Below are positions 16,922 through 25,888 of a stretch of 64,000 bases of DNA, piece by piece. The translations under genes were made by a program, and so were the position numbers. Position 1 is the first letter of the stretch. Each line of letters starts with the position of its first letter. Under the pieces are notes generated by a model. The model saw nothing but the letters and a program-made list of their open reading frames with translations. It was not told the origin of the DNA and ran no database searches. This DNA comes from Piscinibacter defluvii (GTDB lineage: Bacteria; Pseudomonadota; Gammaproteobacteria; Burkholderiales; Burkholderiaceae_C): assembly GCF_004011805.1 (NCBI RefSeq), contig NZ_RCHJ01000004.1, positions 248,001 to 312,000 on the forward strand, read 5' to 3'.

Positions 16922-17614
16922 TCAGGGATCGGCGAGAGCCGGCAGGGCCGCGAGCCGCTGCGCCTCGTGCCACTGCTCGAGGCGGGCCTCGGCTTCCTGG
17001 CGCACGGCCGGGCTGGCGGCGTGGCGTGCCGATTCGAGCGCGGCGCGCAGCGCCGCCGGCTCGGCGGCCTGCAGCGCCAGCCAGGCCTCGAAGGCCAGCA
17101 CACGCACCCGCTCGGAGGGGCCCTGCTCGAGCAGGAAGCGCAGCGTCGGCTCGGGCACGTCGATGCCGTCCTGGCGCGCCTGCTGCAGGCCCTCGAAGCG
17201 CTGCAGTTCGCTGCCGGCGTCGATGGCCTGCAGCACGCGCGCCGGATCGGCCGGCCGCACGAGCGGCTCGGGGCAGGACGGCGGCAGCACCTCGGACGGC
17301 GCGCTCGCGGCGGCCTGGGGCGCGCGTGCAGGCACACCCGCCCAGCCGCTCTGCTGGGCGATCTGCTCGAGCACCCATTCCAGCGGCTGCTGGTCGACGT
17401 GCAGCGTGGCGCGGCCGTCGTGCGCCACCGCGATCAGCGGCGCGGGCGCGGGCGCGGGTACCGGCGCGGGCGCGGCTGCATGGGGCGGCGCCGGCGCCTG
17501 CGGCGGCAGGTCCGGGTGCGCCCACCATCCGGCGCAGGCGGCGGCGGCGAGCGCCGCGGCGGCGCCGGGCCGGGACCAGGGGCGCATGGTCGTGGGCGGG
17601 GCGGGTGTGCGCAT
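16922..17614 (-). CDS. Exported protein with an STN-like segment
   Basis: The 230-residue product begins with a short hydrophobic segment (PGAAAALAAAACAGWW), then an Ala/Pro linker. A segment follows (ATLHVDQQPLEWVLEQIAQQSG, about residues 69-90) resembling the short STN domain found at the N-terminus of secretins and TonB-dependent receptors. The C-terminal 120 residues are helical with HEAT-like repeats (VRVLAFEAWLALQ). It has no barrel or secretin domain. It starts 14 bases after the next exported gene and is probably co-transcribed with it. Its function is unknown; an adaptor or periplasmic scaffold role is inference. Confidence 0.65.
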   Translation of the reverse strand: MRTPAPPTTMRPWSRPGAAAALAAAACAGWWAHPDLPPQAPAPPHAAAPAPVPAPAPAPLIAVAHDGRATLHVDQQPLEWVLEQIAQQSGWAGVPARAPQAAASAPSEVLPPSCPEPLVRPADPARVLQAIDAGSELQRFEGLQQARQDGIDVPEPTLRFLLEQGPSERVRVLAFEAWLALQAAEPAALRAALESARHAASPAVRQEAEARLEQWHEAQRLAALPALADP

Positions 17615-17628
17615 GGGCGTCTCCGGGT

Positions 17629-18102
17629 TCAGGCGGTGCGCAGCACCACCATCAGCGCCTTCGGCGTCAGGGTCGTGCCGTCGACCTCGATCTGGACGAA
17701 GTAGCCGCAGTTCTTGAAGTTCAGCGGCGCGGGCAGGCGCACCGAGCGCGTCGTCACGGTCGGGCTGTGGACGCTGCGCACCGTGGCGACGGTGCTGACC
17801 ACGCCGGTGCTGCGGCGCATGCACTTGAGCGTCGCGACGACGCCGCCGCCGTTCGGGGTCGGGTCCTTGAACAGCAGCTGGAGCGTGTTCCAGCTCGGCA
17901 CGGCGGCGAAGTCGTCCGGGCTCCAGACGCCGCAGTGGTGCATCCTCAGCGCGGACGACGGATCGCGCCCTCCCACCGGGCAGGTGTCGACGACGGCGGT
18001 CAGGTCGGTGGTGGCCGCGGCGGGCAGGTGCACGGCGGCCAGGGCGATGCCGGCGGCGGCCAGGGCGTTGCGCAGGATCGGGCGACGGGCGATGACGGGC
18101 AT
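17629..18102 (-). CDS. Small exported protein of unknown function
   Basis: The 157-residue product has a signal peptide (NALAAAGIALAAVHLPAAA) and a mature domain with four cysteines (DTCPVG, HHCGVW, LKCMRR, KNCGYF). Predicted beta strands dominate (VATVRSVHSPTVTTRSVRL). The cysteine number and strand pattern resemble the protein encoded at 16248-16781, so the two may be distant paralogues. It is the first of the three minus-strand exported genes. I do not recognise the family. Confidence 0.72.
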   Translation of the reverse strand: MPVIARRPILRNALAAAGIALAAVHLPAAATTDLTAVVDTCPVGGRDPSSALRMHHCGVWSPDDFAAVPSWNTLQLLFKDPTPNGGGVVATLKCMRRSTGVVSTVATVRSVHSPTVTTRSVRLPAPLNFKNCGYFVQIEVDGTTLTPKALMVVLRTA

Positions 18103-18216
18103 GGGCTACTCCGGGAGTGGTCGGGTGCGGGCTGCGTGCGCCGCGATTCGATGGTCGTCCACCCCGTCCTACCGCGGCCCTACCGATCGCGGCGGAACGC
18201 TCCCTAACACGCCCCC

Positions 18217-20343
18217 CTAGACAGCCTGGTCGCCGGGCAGGCCCAGCTCCGCGGCCAGCGCACGCGTCTCGCGTGCCGGCCCCGGCCCGCCGGCCGCGCG
18301 CAGCATCGTGCAGCAGGTGCGCCAGCTGCGCAGCGCCTCGGCATAGTCGCCGCGCGCGGCGTGCAGCCGGATCAGGCGCCGGCTCAGGCTCTCGGCGAGC
18401 GGCTCGATGTCCAGGGCGCGCTGGTACAGCAGCGCGGCCGCGTCGGCGTCGATCGGCTCCAGGCGCGCGGCGAGCTGGGCCACGGCGACGACGAAGCGCT
18501 GCCGGTAGCGCTCGCGCGCCGCCTGCGCCCAGTCGGCGTCCTCGGCGCTCAGGAACGGGCCGCGCATCAGGTCGAGCAGGCGGCCGGCCCAGTCCTGCAG
18601 CTGCGCTCCGGTCGCCGACGGCGCGGCACCGATGCGCTGCAGCAGCGCGTGCAGCGCGCCCACGTCGCTCCAGCAGCGCTGCTCGTCCAGTCACAGGCGG
18701 CCGTTCTCGAGGTGCAGCAGCCCGGGCTCGCCGAGCAGACGACGCAGCCGCAGCAGCGCGGCGTCGAAGGCCTTGCGCTGCGCGGCCGGTTCGGCCTCGG
18801 GCCACAGCCACTGCGTCGCGGCGGCCACCGGCAGCGGCGCCGCGCCCTGCGCCAGCAGTGCGCGCAGCAGGTCGAGCGGGCGCTGCGCGGTCTTGCCGGC
18901 GCCGTGCGTCACGCAGCGCTCGTGCAGCCACAGCTCGAACTCGCCGAAGGAGCGCAGCACGAGCGGCCAGGGCCATTGCGCGAGCGCCGGGTCCGGCCCG
19001 GGCAGGCGGTGCAGGCGCGCCAGGCGGCGCGCATAGGCCAGCTCGATGCCCTGCTCGATCGCCGTGCGCAGCAGCTCGCCCATCACCTCGGGCAGCCACC
19101 ACACCGCGGTGACCTTGAAGTCGCGCCGGGCGCCTTCGCGCAGGGCGCTGCGCAGCGCCTGCGTCGCCTCGGCGTCACGGCCCAACCGGCGCAGGCAGGC
19201 GCTGCGCATCAGGCCGGCGGTGAACAGCATCAGCGCCGCATCGATACGCGACGCCAGGCCGAGCGCGGCCTCCACGTTCTCCAGCGCGGCCATCGGGTCG
19301 CCGCTGCACAGCAGCGCCTGGCCGAGGCTCAGCCGGTGGGTCGCCAGGCGCGTCGGGCCGCCGATCTCGCCGGAGTTCTGCAGCGCGGTGCGCGCCAGCT
19401 CGACGGCGCGCGGCGCGTCCCCGCGCAGCAGGGTCAGTCCGGCCAGGTAGTGCCAGTAGTGCGTCTGGTCGGCCTGCACGCCGCTGTCGAGCACCTCGCG
19501 CATGGCCTGAACGTGGCGCTGCGCGGCGCCCAGCTCGTGCGCGGCGAGGGCCAGCGAGGCCCCGTAGGCATGCAGCGCGTAGCGGCGCTGGCGCAGGCCC
19601 AGGCGCTGCACCAGCTGCAGGCTGGCCTCGATGGCCGCACGCCCGAGCTCGAAGCGCGCGCAGTAGCGGCCGTAGTTGGCCACGGTGTCGAACCACACCA
19701 GCGCCTCGGCCGGCAGCAGGCCCTGCACCGACAGGCCGGGCACGGCGTCGACGATCAGGCCGGTGCGTTCGAACTCGCCGCGCCAGAGGTGGTACTGGGC
19801 CAGGAAGGTGGCCAGGCGCAGCCGGCCGGCACCGGGTTCGAGCCGGCGCAGCAGCTCGTCGCCGCGTTCGGCCCAGCCGGCCAGCAGCGGGTGCGAGGGC
19901 GCGCGCAGCCGGATGGCGATGCCGCACGCCATCACCCGCGCCTCGAGCTCGGCCGAGGGCCACTGCCCCGCCGGCGGCAGGCGTTCGACGAGCAGCTCGA
20001 TCCAGTGGTCGAGCGGCTCCAGCGGCCCCTCGTCGACGTAGTAGTCCTCGATCAGCGCCGCCAGGCAGAGCAGCTCGCCGACCCGGTCGCCACGCGCGCC
20101 GAACACCGGCAGCGCCGCGGCCAGGCAGGCGCGGGCGTCACGCACGTCCAGCTGCGGGTCGAGCCGGGTCGCCCAGTAGGCCGTCCAGGGCTGCGCGGCG
20201 GCGAGCGCCGGCGTCGCCGGCGGGCAGTGCCAGGCCGGCCACCGCCCGGGCTGCGCCAGCAGCTCGAGCGCGCCGGCGGCCAGGCTCGACTCGGGCGGCA
20301 ACCCCTGCGGGTCGCCGGCCGGTGCGGTGGAATCGCGGCTCAC
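18217..20343 (-). pseudogene. BTAD-type transcriptional activator interrupted by an in-frame TGA
   Basis: From a GTG at 20343 the frame encodes a long helical, TPR-like region, then a winged-helix segment (LRSFGEFELWLHERCV through AALLRLRRLLGEPGL). A TGA follows at 18691-18693. The same frame continues without a shift into LDEQRCWSDVGAL and a complete bacterial transcriptional activator domain (WAGRLLDLMRGPFL, RALDIEPLAESLSRRLIRLH) to 18217. In this family the position before LD is often Ser, so a one-base change from TCA to TGA is plausible. Without readthrough the product lacks its activator domain. It faces away from the lipoprotein gene at 20464. It may be a recent nonsense mutation, a sequencing error or a readthrough site. 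Confidence 0.82.
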
Positions 20344-20388
20344 CGGCGCAGTGTCGAAACGGGCGCGGGCAGTGTCAACGCGCCGCCC

Positions 20389-20419
20389 TTGTCCGGATCC
20401 GCCCGGTGGGCTCGTACTC
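20389..20419 (+). promoter_or_regulatory. Probable ECF-type promoter, copy 1
   Basis: TTGTCCGGATCC (20389-20400), a 12-base spacer, then CGTACTC (20413-20419), about 45 bases before the lipoprotein start at 20464. The same two blocks with the same spacing occur at 25129-25158 before the PAP2-like gene. A bipartite element with fixed spacing near an ECF sigma factor gene suggests recognition by that sigma factor. Confidence 0.55.
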
Positions 20420-20463
20420 GTGAGGAAGGCGCCCTGTCGGCGCCGTCCCGAGGGAGTTCCGCC

Positions 20464-20928
20464 ATGCCCGCCTTCCGCTGCTGCGCCGTCGTCATCGTCT
20501 GCCTGGCCTGCTCCGCCAGCCTGTCCGCCTGCGGCGGCGGCAGCAGCGGCGACGAGCCGCCGATCGCCGTCACCGCCGCCAGCGGCGCCAGCGCCGAGCC
20601 CGAACTGTTCGACGCCCAGGGCCGCGCCCTGCCCGCCCCGCCGGAACGGGTGCCGGCGGACACACGCGCCCGCACGCGCAACGGCCTGTACGCCACGCGG
20701 GCGCAGCTCGCCTGGCAGGAACTGGTCGCGATGCCGTCGACCATCCTGATCGATGTCGACGCCAACGGCTCGGTGGAGAACGCCGTGCGGCTGGCCGAGC
20801 AGGTGCGCGGCTGGCGCGGCACGCAGGGACTGGCGTTCTACGTGCGGGGGCGCGACGCGGTCGCGGTGGCCGAGGTGGTGAACCGGCTGACGGACGCCGG
20901 CTTCGGCACCGTGTTCGCCGTGGTCTGA
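20464..20928 (+). CDS. Small lipoprotein of unknown function
   Basis: The 154-residue product has a lipoprotein signal with lipobox SLSAC, then a Gly/Ser linker. A C-terminal alpha/beta domain follows (TILIDVDANGSVENAVRLAEQVRGW, then GLAFYVRGRDAVAVAEVVNRL) that vaguely recalls the periplasmic ExbD/TolR fold; that resemblance is weak. It starts behind a GAGGGA ribosome site and an apparent ECF-type promoter, and is 4 bases ahead of the next membrane-protein gene, so the two are probably co-transcribed. Confidence 0.72.
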   Translation: MPAFRCCAVVIVCLACSASLSACGGGSSGDEPPIAVTAASGASAEPELFDAQGRALPAPPERVPADTRARTRNGLYATRAQLAWQELVAMPSTILIDVDANGSVENAVRLAEQVRGWRGTQGLAFYVRGRDAVAVAEVVNRLTDAGFGTVFAVV

Positions 20929-20932
20929 CACC

Positions 20933-21634
20933 GTGGACCCGCTGGCCCGGGCCCTGCTCACCGCCGCCTGCGTGGCCGCGCTGCTCGCGCTCGCCCGCCG
21001 CTTCGGACAGCGCCTGGCCGGCTGGCTGACCGGTCTGCCGATCGTCACGCTGCCGGCCCTGGGCTGGCTGGCGCTGGACCGGGGCGCCGGTTTCGCGGCC
21101 ACGGCGGCCGCCGGCTGCGTGGCAGCCGGGGCGGGCTGTGCGCTGTTCGGCATCGGCTATGCCTGGGCCAGCCGGCAGCGGGCGCCCGCGGCCGCATTGG
21201 CCACCGGGGCCCTGGCGGCCGCCCTGCCGCTGCCCTGGTGGAGCCAGGTCGCCATGCCGCTGCCGGTCGCGCTGCCGTTCGCGCTGCTGTCCTCGCTGCT
21301 GGCCTGCGCCTGCGGCATCGCGGCCCTGCGCGTGCCCGGCGCCGCGGCCACGCGCCCGCGCACCGTGCCCGGCAGCCTGGTGCTGAGCGCCGGCACCGCC
21401 GGGCTGGTCAGCGGCGCGGTGTCGTGGGCGGCGGGCGAGCTGGGCGCGTTCTGGTCCGGCGTGTGCGCCTCCGCCCCGCTGGTGGCCGCGGTGCTCGCCG
21501 TGCGCCTGCACCGCGAGGGCGGCAGCCCCGCGGCCACGCTGTTCCTGCGCGGCTACCTGGACGGCATCGCCGGGCGCAGCTGCCTGGTCGCCCTGTTCGC
21601 GCTGCTGGCCGCACGCGCCGCGGTGCATCCATGA
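20933..21634 (+). CDS. Integral membrane protein, about seven helices
   Basis: The 233-residue product starts at a GTG 4 bases after the lipoprotein stop. Hydrophobic stretches cover most of the chain (LLTAACVAALLALARRF, PIVTLPALGWLAL, VALPFALLSSLLACACGIAAL, GTAGLVSGAVSWAAGELGAF and others). A proline-rich turn after helix 1 (GLPIVTLP) and a late GAFWSGVCASAPLV segment are the most distinctive parts. I do not recognise a transporter or enzyme family. The ECF sigma factor gene follows after 60 bases. Confidence 0.7.
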   Translation: MDPLARALLTAACVAALLALARRFGQRLAGWLTGLPIVTLPALGWLALDRGAGFAATAAAGCVAAGAGCALFGIGYAWASRQRAPAAALATGALAAALPLPWWSQVAMPLPVALPFALLSSLLACACGIAALRVPGAAATRPRTVPGSLVLSAGTAGLVSGAVSWAAGELGAFWSGVCASAPLVAAVLAVRLHREGGSPAATLFLRGYLDGIAGRSCLVALFALLAARAAVHP

Positions 21635-21694
21635 GCGGAGGGAGGAGCGGCCCTCGCGTCGCCCGGGGCTTGCGTCTACCATGGCTGCACGGCC

Positions 21695-22249
21695 ATGGGA
21701 GACATCACGCAGCTCATCGCGCAGGCCCGCAGCGGCGACCGCTCGGCCTTCGACAGCCTGTTCCAGCTGCTCTACCCGGAGCTGCGGCGCATCGCCCACG
21801 GGCGCCTGGCGCGCAACGTGCGCGACACGCTGATGAGCACGACCGCGCTGGTGCACGAGTGTTACCTCAAGCTGCTGCAGTCCGAGCGCCTGAAGCCGGA
21901 GGACCGCGCCCACTTCCTCGCCTACGCGGCCTCGGCGATGCGCTCGATCGTGGTCGACACCGCGCGTGCCAGCCTGGCCGAGCGGCGCGGCGGCGCGGCC
22001 GAGCACCTGCCGCTGGACACCGGCGTGGCCGAGTCGGTCGGCGCGGCCGAGGAGCAGATCCTCGACGTCGATGTGGCGCTCGGGGAGCTCGCGCAGCTCG
22101 ACCCGCGGCTCGCACGTGTCGTCGAGATGCGCTACTTCGGCGGCATGAAGGACACCGAGATCGCCGAGGCCCTCGGCCTGACCGACCGGACCGTGCGGCG
22201 CGACTGGGAGAAGGCGCGCCTGCTGCTCGCGCACGCACTGCGCGACTGA
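21695..22249 (+). CDS. ECF-type RNA polymerase sigma factor (kinase-associated class)
   Basis: The 184-residue protein has sigma region 2 (about 20-95: AFDSLFQLLYPELRRIAHGRL, HFLAYAASAMRSIVVD) and region 4 (about 125-180: VVEMRYFGGMKDTEIAEALGLTDRTVRRDWEKAR). This matches the sigma factors encoded beside Ser/Thr kinases and lacking an anti-sigma gene. The kinase gene starts 10 bases after its stop, so the pair likely forms one module in which phosphorylation controls the sigma factor. Possible targets are the genes behind the two shared promoter elements at 20389 and 25129. Confidence 0.92.
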   Translation: MGDITQLIAQARSGDRSAFDSLFQLLYPELRRIAHGRLARNVRDTLMSTTALVHECYLKLLQSERLKPEDRAHFLAYAASAMRSIVVDTARASLAERRGGAAEHLPLDTGVAESVGAAEEQILDVDVALGELAQLDPRLARVVEMRYFGGMKDTEIAEALGLTDRTVRRDWEKARLLLAHALRD

Positions 22250-22259
22250 GCGGTGCACC

Positions 22260-25115
22260 TTGAACCGGCTGGACCTGCTCGCCCCCCGCTGGGCCGAGCT
22301 CAGCGCGCTGCTCGACGAGGCGCTCGCCCTGCCGGCCGCGCAGCGCGAGGCCTGGCTGCAGGCGCTGCCGGAAACCGGCGCCGGGCTGCGTGACACGCTG
22401 CGCGAGCTGCTCGCGGCGCAGGCCGGCATCGAGACCGGCGACTTCCTGCACACGCTGCCGCGGCTCGACGCCCCTGCCGCGCCGCCGGACATCGACGAGC
22501 CGGCGCCGGGCCGGCAGGTCGGCCCGTACCGGCTGGTGCAGGCACTGGGCCAGGGCGGCATGGGTTCGGTGTGGCTGGCCGAGCGTGCCGACGGGCAGCT
22601 CAAGCGGCGTGTCGCGCTCAAGCTGCCGCGCCTGGCCTGGGGCGCCGGCCTGGCGCAGCGGCTGGCACGCGAACGCGACATCCTCGCGTCGCTCGAGCAC
22701 CCGCACATCGCGCGGCTGTACGACGCCGGTGTCGACGAGCACGGCCGGCCCTTCTTCGCGATGGAATGGGTCGACGGCCGGCCGCTGGACGCCTGGTGCG
22801 CCGCGCGCGGCGCGGACCTGCCGACCCGTGTGGCCCTGCTGCTGCAGGTGTGCGACGCGGTCGCGCATGCCCACGCCCGGCTGGTGGTGCACCGCGACCT
22901 GAAGCCCGGCAACATCCTCGTCACCGAGCAGGGCGAGGTGCGCCTGCTGGACTTCGGCATCGCCAAGCTGCTCGAAGACGATGCCGGCGGCACGGGTGCG
23001 CTGACCGCGCTGGTGGGTGCCGCGCTGACGCCCGACTACGCCAGCCCGGAGCAGATCGCCGGTGCGCCGCTGACCACCGCCAGCGACGTCTACAGCCTCG
23101 GCGTGGTGGCCTACGAGCTGCTCGCCGGCGCGCGGCCCTACCGGCTGCGGCGCGGCAGTGCGGCCGAGCTGGAGGAGGCGATCGCCGCGGCCGACCCGCC
23201 ACGCGCCAGCAGCGTGGCGCCGAGCCCGGCGCTGCGGCGCGCGCTGCGCGGCGACCTCGACGCCATCCTGGAGAAGGCGCTGGCCAAGTCACCGGCGCAG
23301 CGTTATGCGTCGGTCACGGCCTTCGCCGACGACCTGCGCCGCCACGCGCGCGGCGAACCGGTGCAGGCACGGCCCGCCGGCCGACTGCTGCGTGCGCGCA
23401 AGTTCGTCGTGCGCCACCGGCTCGGCGTGGGCGCGGCGGTGGCGGTGCTGCTGGCGCTGCTCGCCGGCACCGGCGTCTCGTTGTGGCAGGCCGGCATGGC
23501 GCAGCGCGAGGCCCGCCGCGCGCAGGCGGTGCAGGCCTTCGTGACCGACATCTTCCGCGCCAACACCGACGCCCAGCCCGACCCCGAGACGGCGCGCCGC
23601 ACCACCGCGCGCGAGCTGCTGGACATCGGCGCGCAGCGCCTGCAGGGGCACCTGCGCAGCGACCCCGAAGGCCGCGCCGAGGTGCTGGGCCTGCTCGGCG
23701 GGCTCTACTACGACCTCGGCCTGGACGAGCAGTCCGCTGCGCTGTACGGCCAGCGCGCGGCGGCGCTGCAGGAGGCGCTGGGCCCGCGCGATGCCCGGGT
23801 GGCGCGGGCGCTGGTGGAACACGCGCGCCAGCTCGACCAGCTCGGCCGCGACGACGAGCAGCAGCGGGCGCTCGACGAGGCGCAGGCCATCCTCGACGGG
23901 CTGCGCGACCACGACTCCGCCACCCGCGCCGCGCTGCTGGACACGCAGGGCCTGGCGGCCCTGCACGACGGCCCGCGCGCGACGGCGCTGGCCAGTGCGG
24001 CGGTGGACCTGTACCGGCGCCACCACCCCGACGACCCGAACTTCCCGTTCGCGCTGAACCGGCTCGGCAACGTGCTGTGGAACAGCGACCGCCTGGCAGA
24101 GGCCGAGGCGGCCTTCGTCGAATCGCTCGACCGGCTCGACCGGCAGCCCAATCCCGGCGTGAGTGCCCGGCTCAGCGCGCTGCTGACACTCGCCCACATC
24201 CAGTGGCTGCAGAGCCGCCTCGACGCCAGCGAGGCCACCTACCGGCGCGCCCTTGCGCTGACGCTGGAGCGCAACGGCAGCGCCCATGTGGACACGCTGC
24301 ACACCCAGTCGCGTTTCGCCTGGCTGCTGCACCGCACCGGCCGGCGCGACGAGGCCTGGCAGCTGATGGACGCGGCCACCGCGACACTCGCCGCCGGCCG
24401 CTACACGCCGCACCCGACCCGCTCGGTGCGCACGCACCACCTGCAGATGCTGCTGGCCGAGGGCCGGTTCGAGGAGGCCGCCACGCTGGCGGACTGGGTG
24501 GTGGCCGAGTACCGCACGGTGGCCGGCGGGCGCAACGCGCTGCTGGTGGCCTGCCTGCGCCTGCAGGCGGAGCAACGCCTCGGGCTGGGGCGGCTGGCCG
24601 AGGCCGAGGCGGCGCTCGCAGAGGCGCAGGCACTGATGCGTGAGCTCGACCCGGGGCAGCTCGGACCGGTGGCCAACCCGGTGCACATGGTCGCCGCGCG
24701 CCTGGCCCTGCGGCGGCAGCAGCCCGAGGCGGCGCTGCAGGCCCTCGCGCGCATCGAACCACGCGCCGGCCTGCCGGCGCAGGCGCTGCAGCCCGAGCTG
24801 CTGCGCGCGCAGGCGGTGCGCGCCGAGGCGCTGCTGGCGCAGGGCCAGCCGGCCGCCGCGCGTGCGGCCGCGCAGCAGGTGCTGGAGCGCTTCGCCGCAT
24901 TCGCGCAGCGCGAGCGCCTGGGCGCGCTCGAGGCCGAGGCGCTGCTGCCGCTCGGCCAGGCGCTGCGGCGCGAGGGGCGGTCCGTCGAGGCCTGCGCCCT
25001 GTTCGACGCGGCGCGGCGCCTGCGCCTGGCCGCGTTCGGCGAACGCAGCCCGCTGCTGGGCGAGGTCGACACCGCCCGGGCCGGCTGCGCCGAGGCAACC
25101 GCGCCCTCGCGCTGA
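22260..25115 (+). CDS. Transmembrane Ser/Thr protein kinase with TPR sensor region
   Basis: The 951-residue protein has a kinase domain at about 88-365. It shows the glycine loop GQGGMGSV, catalytic lysine K121 (VALKLPR), HRDLKPGN at 211-218, DFG at 231-233 and the activation segment TPDYASPEQIAG. A single membrane helix lies at about 387-407, followed by a long tetratricopeptide region of about 540 residues, probably periplasmic. The start is a TTG 10 bases after the sigma factor stop; no in-frame ATG or GTG lies nearby. This is the common sigma factor-kinase pair of proteobacteria; the signal sensed is not known. All catalytic residues are present, so it should be active. Confidence 0.92.
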   Translation: MNRLDLLAPRWAELSALLDEALALPAAQREAWLQALPETGAGLRDTLRELLAAQAGIETGDFLHTLPRLDAPAAPPDIDEPAPGRQVGPYRLVQALGQGGMGSVWLAERADGQLKRRVALKLPRLAWGAGLAQRLARERDILASLEHPHIARLYDAGVDEHGRPFFAMEWVDGRPLDAWCAARGADLPTRVALLLQVCDAVAHAHARLVVHRDLKPGNILVTEQGEVRLLDFGIAKLLEDDAGGTGALTALVGAALTPDYASPEQIAGAPLTTASDVYSLGVVAYELLAGARPYRLRRGSAAELEEAIAAADPPRASSVAPSPALRRALRGDLDAILEKALAKSPAQRYASVTAFADDLRRHARGEPVQARPAGRLLRARKFVVRHRLGVGAAVAVLLALLAGTGVSLWQAGMAQREARRAQAVQAFVTDIFRANTDAQPDPETARRTTARELLDIGAQRLQGHLRSDPEGRAEVLGLLGGLYYDLGLDEQSAALYGQRAAALQEALGPRDARVARALVEHARQLDQLGRDDEQQRALDEAQAILDGLRDHDSATRAALLDTQGLAALHDGPRATALASAAVDLYRRHHPDDPNFPFALNRLGNVLWNSDRLAEAEAAFVESLDRLDRQPNPGVSARLSALLTLAHIQWLQSRLDASEATYRRALALTLERNGSAHVDTLHTQSRFAWLLHRTGRRDEAWQLMDAATATLAAGRYTPHPTRSVRTHHLQMLLAEGRFEEAATLADWVVAEYRTVAGGRNALLVACLRLQAEQRLGLGRLAEAEAALAEAQALMRELDPGQLGPVANPVHMVAARLALRRQQPEAALQALARIEPRAGLPAQALQPELLRAQAVRAEALLAQGQPAAARAAAQQVLERFAAFAQRERLGALEAEALLPLGQALRREGRSVEACALFDAARRLRLAAFGERSPLLGEVDTARAGCAEATAPSR

Positions 25116-25128
25116 ACGACACGCCCCC

Positions 25129-25158
25129 TGTCCGGATCCGCGGCGCGTCCCCGTACTC
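25129..25158 (+). promoter_or_regulatory. Probable ECF-type promoter, copy 2
   Basis: TGTCCGGATCC (25129-25139), a 12-base spacer, then CGTACTC (25152-25158), 44 bases before the PAP2-like start at 25202. It matches the element at 20389-20419 in both blocks, in spacer length and in distance to the start codon. Confidence 0.55.
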
Positions 25159-25201
25159 CGATCGAGGCCGCATGGATGCGGCCGCCCGGAGGACAGCCGC
25201 G

Positions 25202-25888
25202 ATGTTCGCGACCCCCACGCCACGCGCGCCGTCGGCCGCCCCGGCCGCCGTGCTGGTGAGCCTGGTCTTCGCCCTCGCCTACGCGGCGAGCAACCACCTG
25301 ACCGCGCTGCGCGCCGACGTCGGCACGGGGGTGTTCGACTGGGAGCACACCATCCCCTTCGTTCCCTGGACCATCGTGCCCTACCTGTCGATCGTGCCGC
25401 TGTTCGTCGCCTCGTTCTTTGTCGGCCGCAGCCACGGCGCGCTGCGCCGGCACACCCGCCGCCTTCTCCTGCTGCTCGCGCTGGCGCTGGCCGGCTGGGC
25501 GTTGTGCCCGCTGCGCTTCGCCTTCGAACGCCCACCGGTCGAGGGCTGGGCCGGCGCGCTGTTCGAGCTGCTCGCGCTGCTGGACCGCCCCTACAACCGC
25601 GCGCCCTCGCTGCACATCGGCGTGCTGGTGCTGCTGTGGCTGCACCTGGGTCCGCGCCTGGCCGGCTGGTGGCGCGCCGCGTTGGGGGGATGGCTGCTGC
25701 TGATCGGGGTGTCGGTGCTGACCACCTGGCAGCACCACGTGATCGACATCCCCGCCGGCGCCGCGGCGGCGCTGCTGTGCGTGCTGCTGACGCGGCGCCC
25801 TACTTCACCTTGTCCGGCGCCGGCAGGAACACCCCTTCCTTCTCGCCGTGCATCGTGGCGTCGTCGTACTTGTCCTGCGCGGCCTTGA
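25202..25888 (+). CDS. PAP2-superfamily-like membrane protein (Aur1/inositolphosphotransferase type)
   Basis: The 228-residue product has about five membrane helices. It has a PAP2-type catalytic pair: RAPSLHIGVLVLL (histidine in the second motif) and WQHHVIDIPAGAA (third motif), like phosphatases or phosphotransferases acting on lipid phosphates at the membrane. The ATG at 25202 follows GGAGGA at 8-10 bases; the ATG at 25172 has no such site. An ECF-type promoter lies just upstream, linking it to the sigma factor-kinase module. The final 30 residues are arginine/proline-rich and are encoded opposite the convergent DUF922 gene, an 89-base overlap, so the true C-terminus may have shifted through a recent change. 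Confidence 0.78.
   Translation: MFATPTPRAPSAAPAAVLVSLVFALAYAASNHLTALRADVGTGVFDWEHTIPFVPWTIVPYLSIVPLFVASFFVGRSHGALRRHTRRLLLLLALALAGWALCPLRFAFERPPVEGWAGALFELLALLDRPYNRAPSLHIGVLVLLWLHLGPRLAGWWRAALGGWLLLIGVSVLTTWQHHVIDIPAGAAAALLCVLLTRRPTSPCPAPAGTPLPSRRASWRRRTCPARP

Noticed and set aside
18691-18693. TGA as a selenocysteine codon
   Set aside because: No selenium-insertion structure or selenoprotein genes are visible, the family position is usually Ser, and the site is not catalytic.
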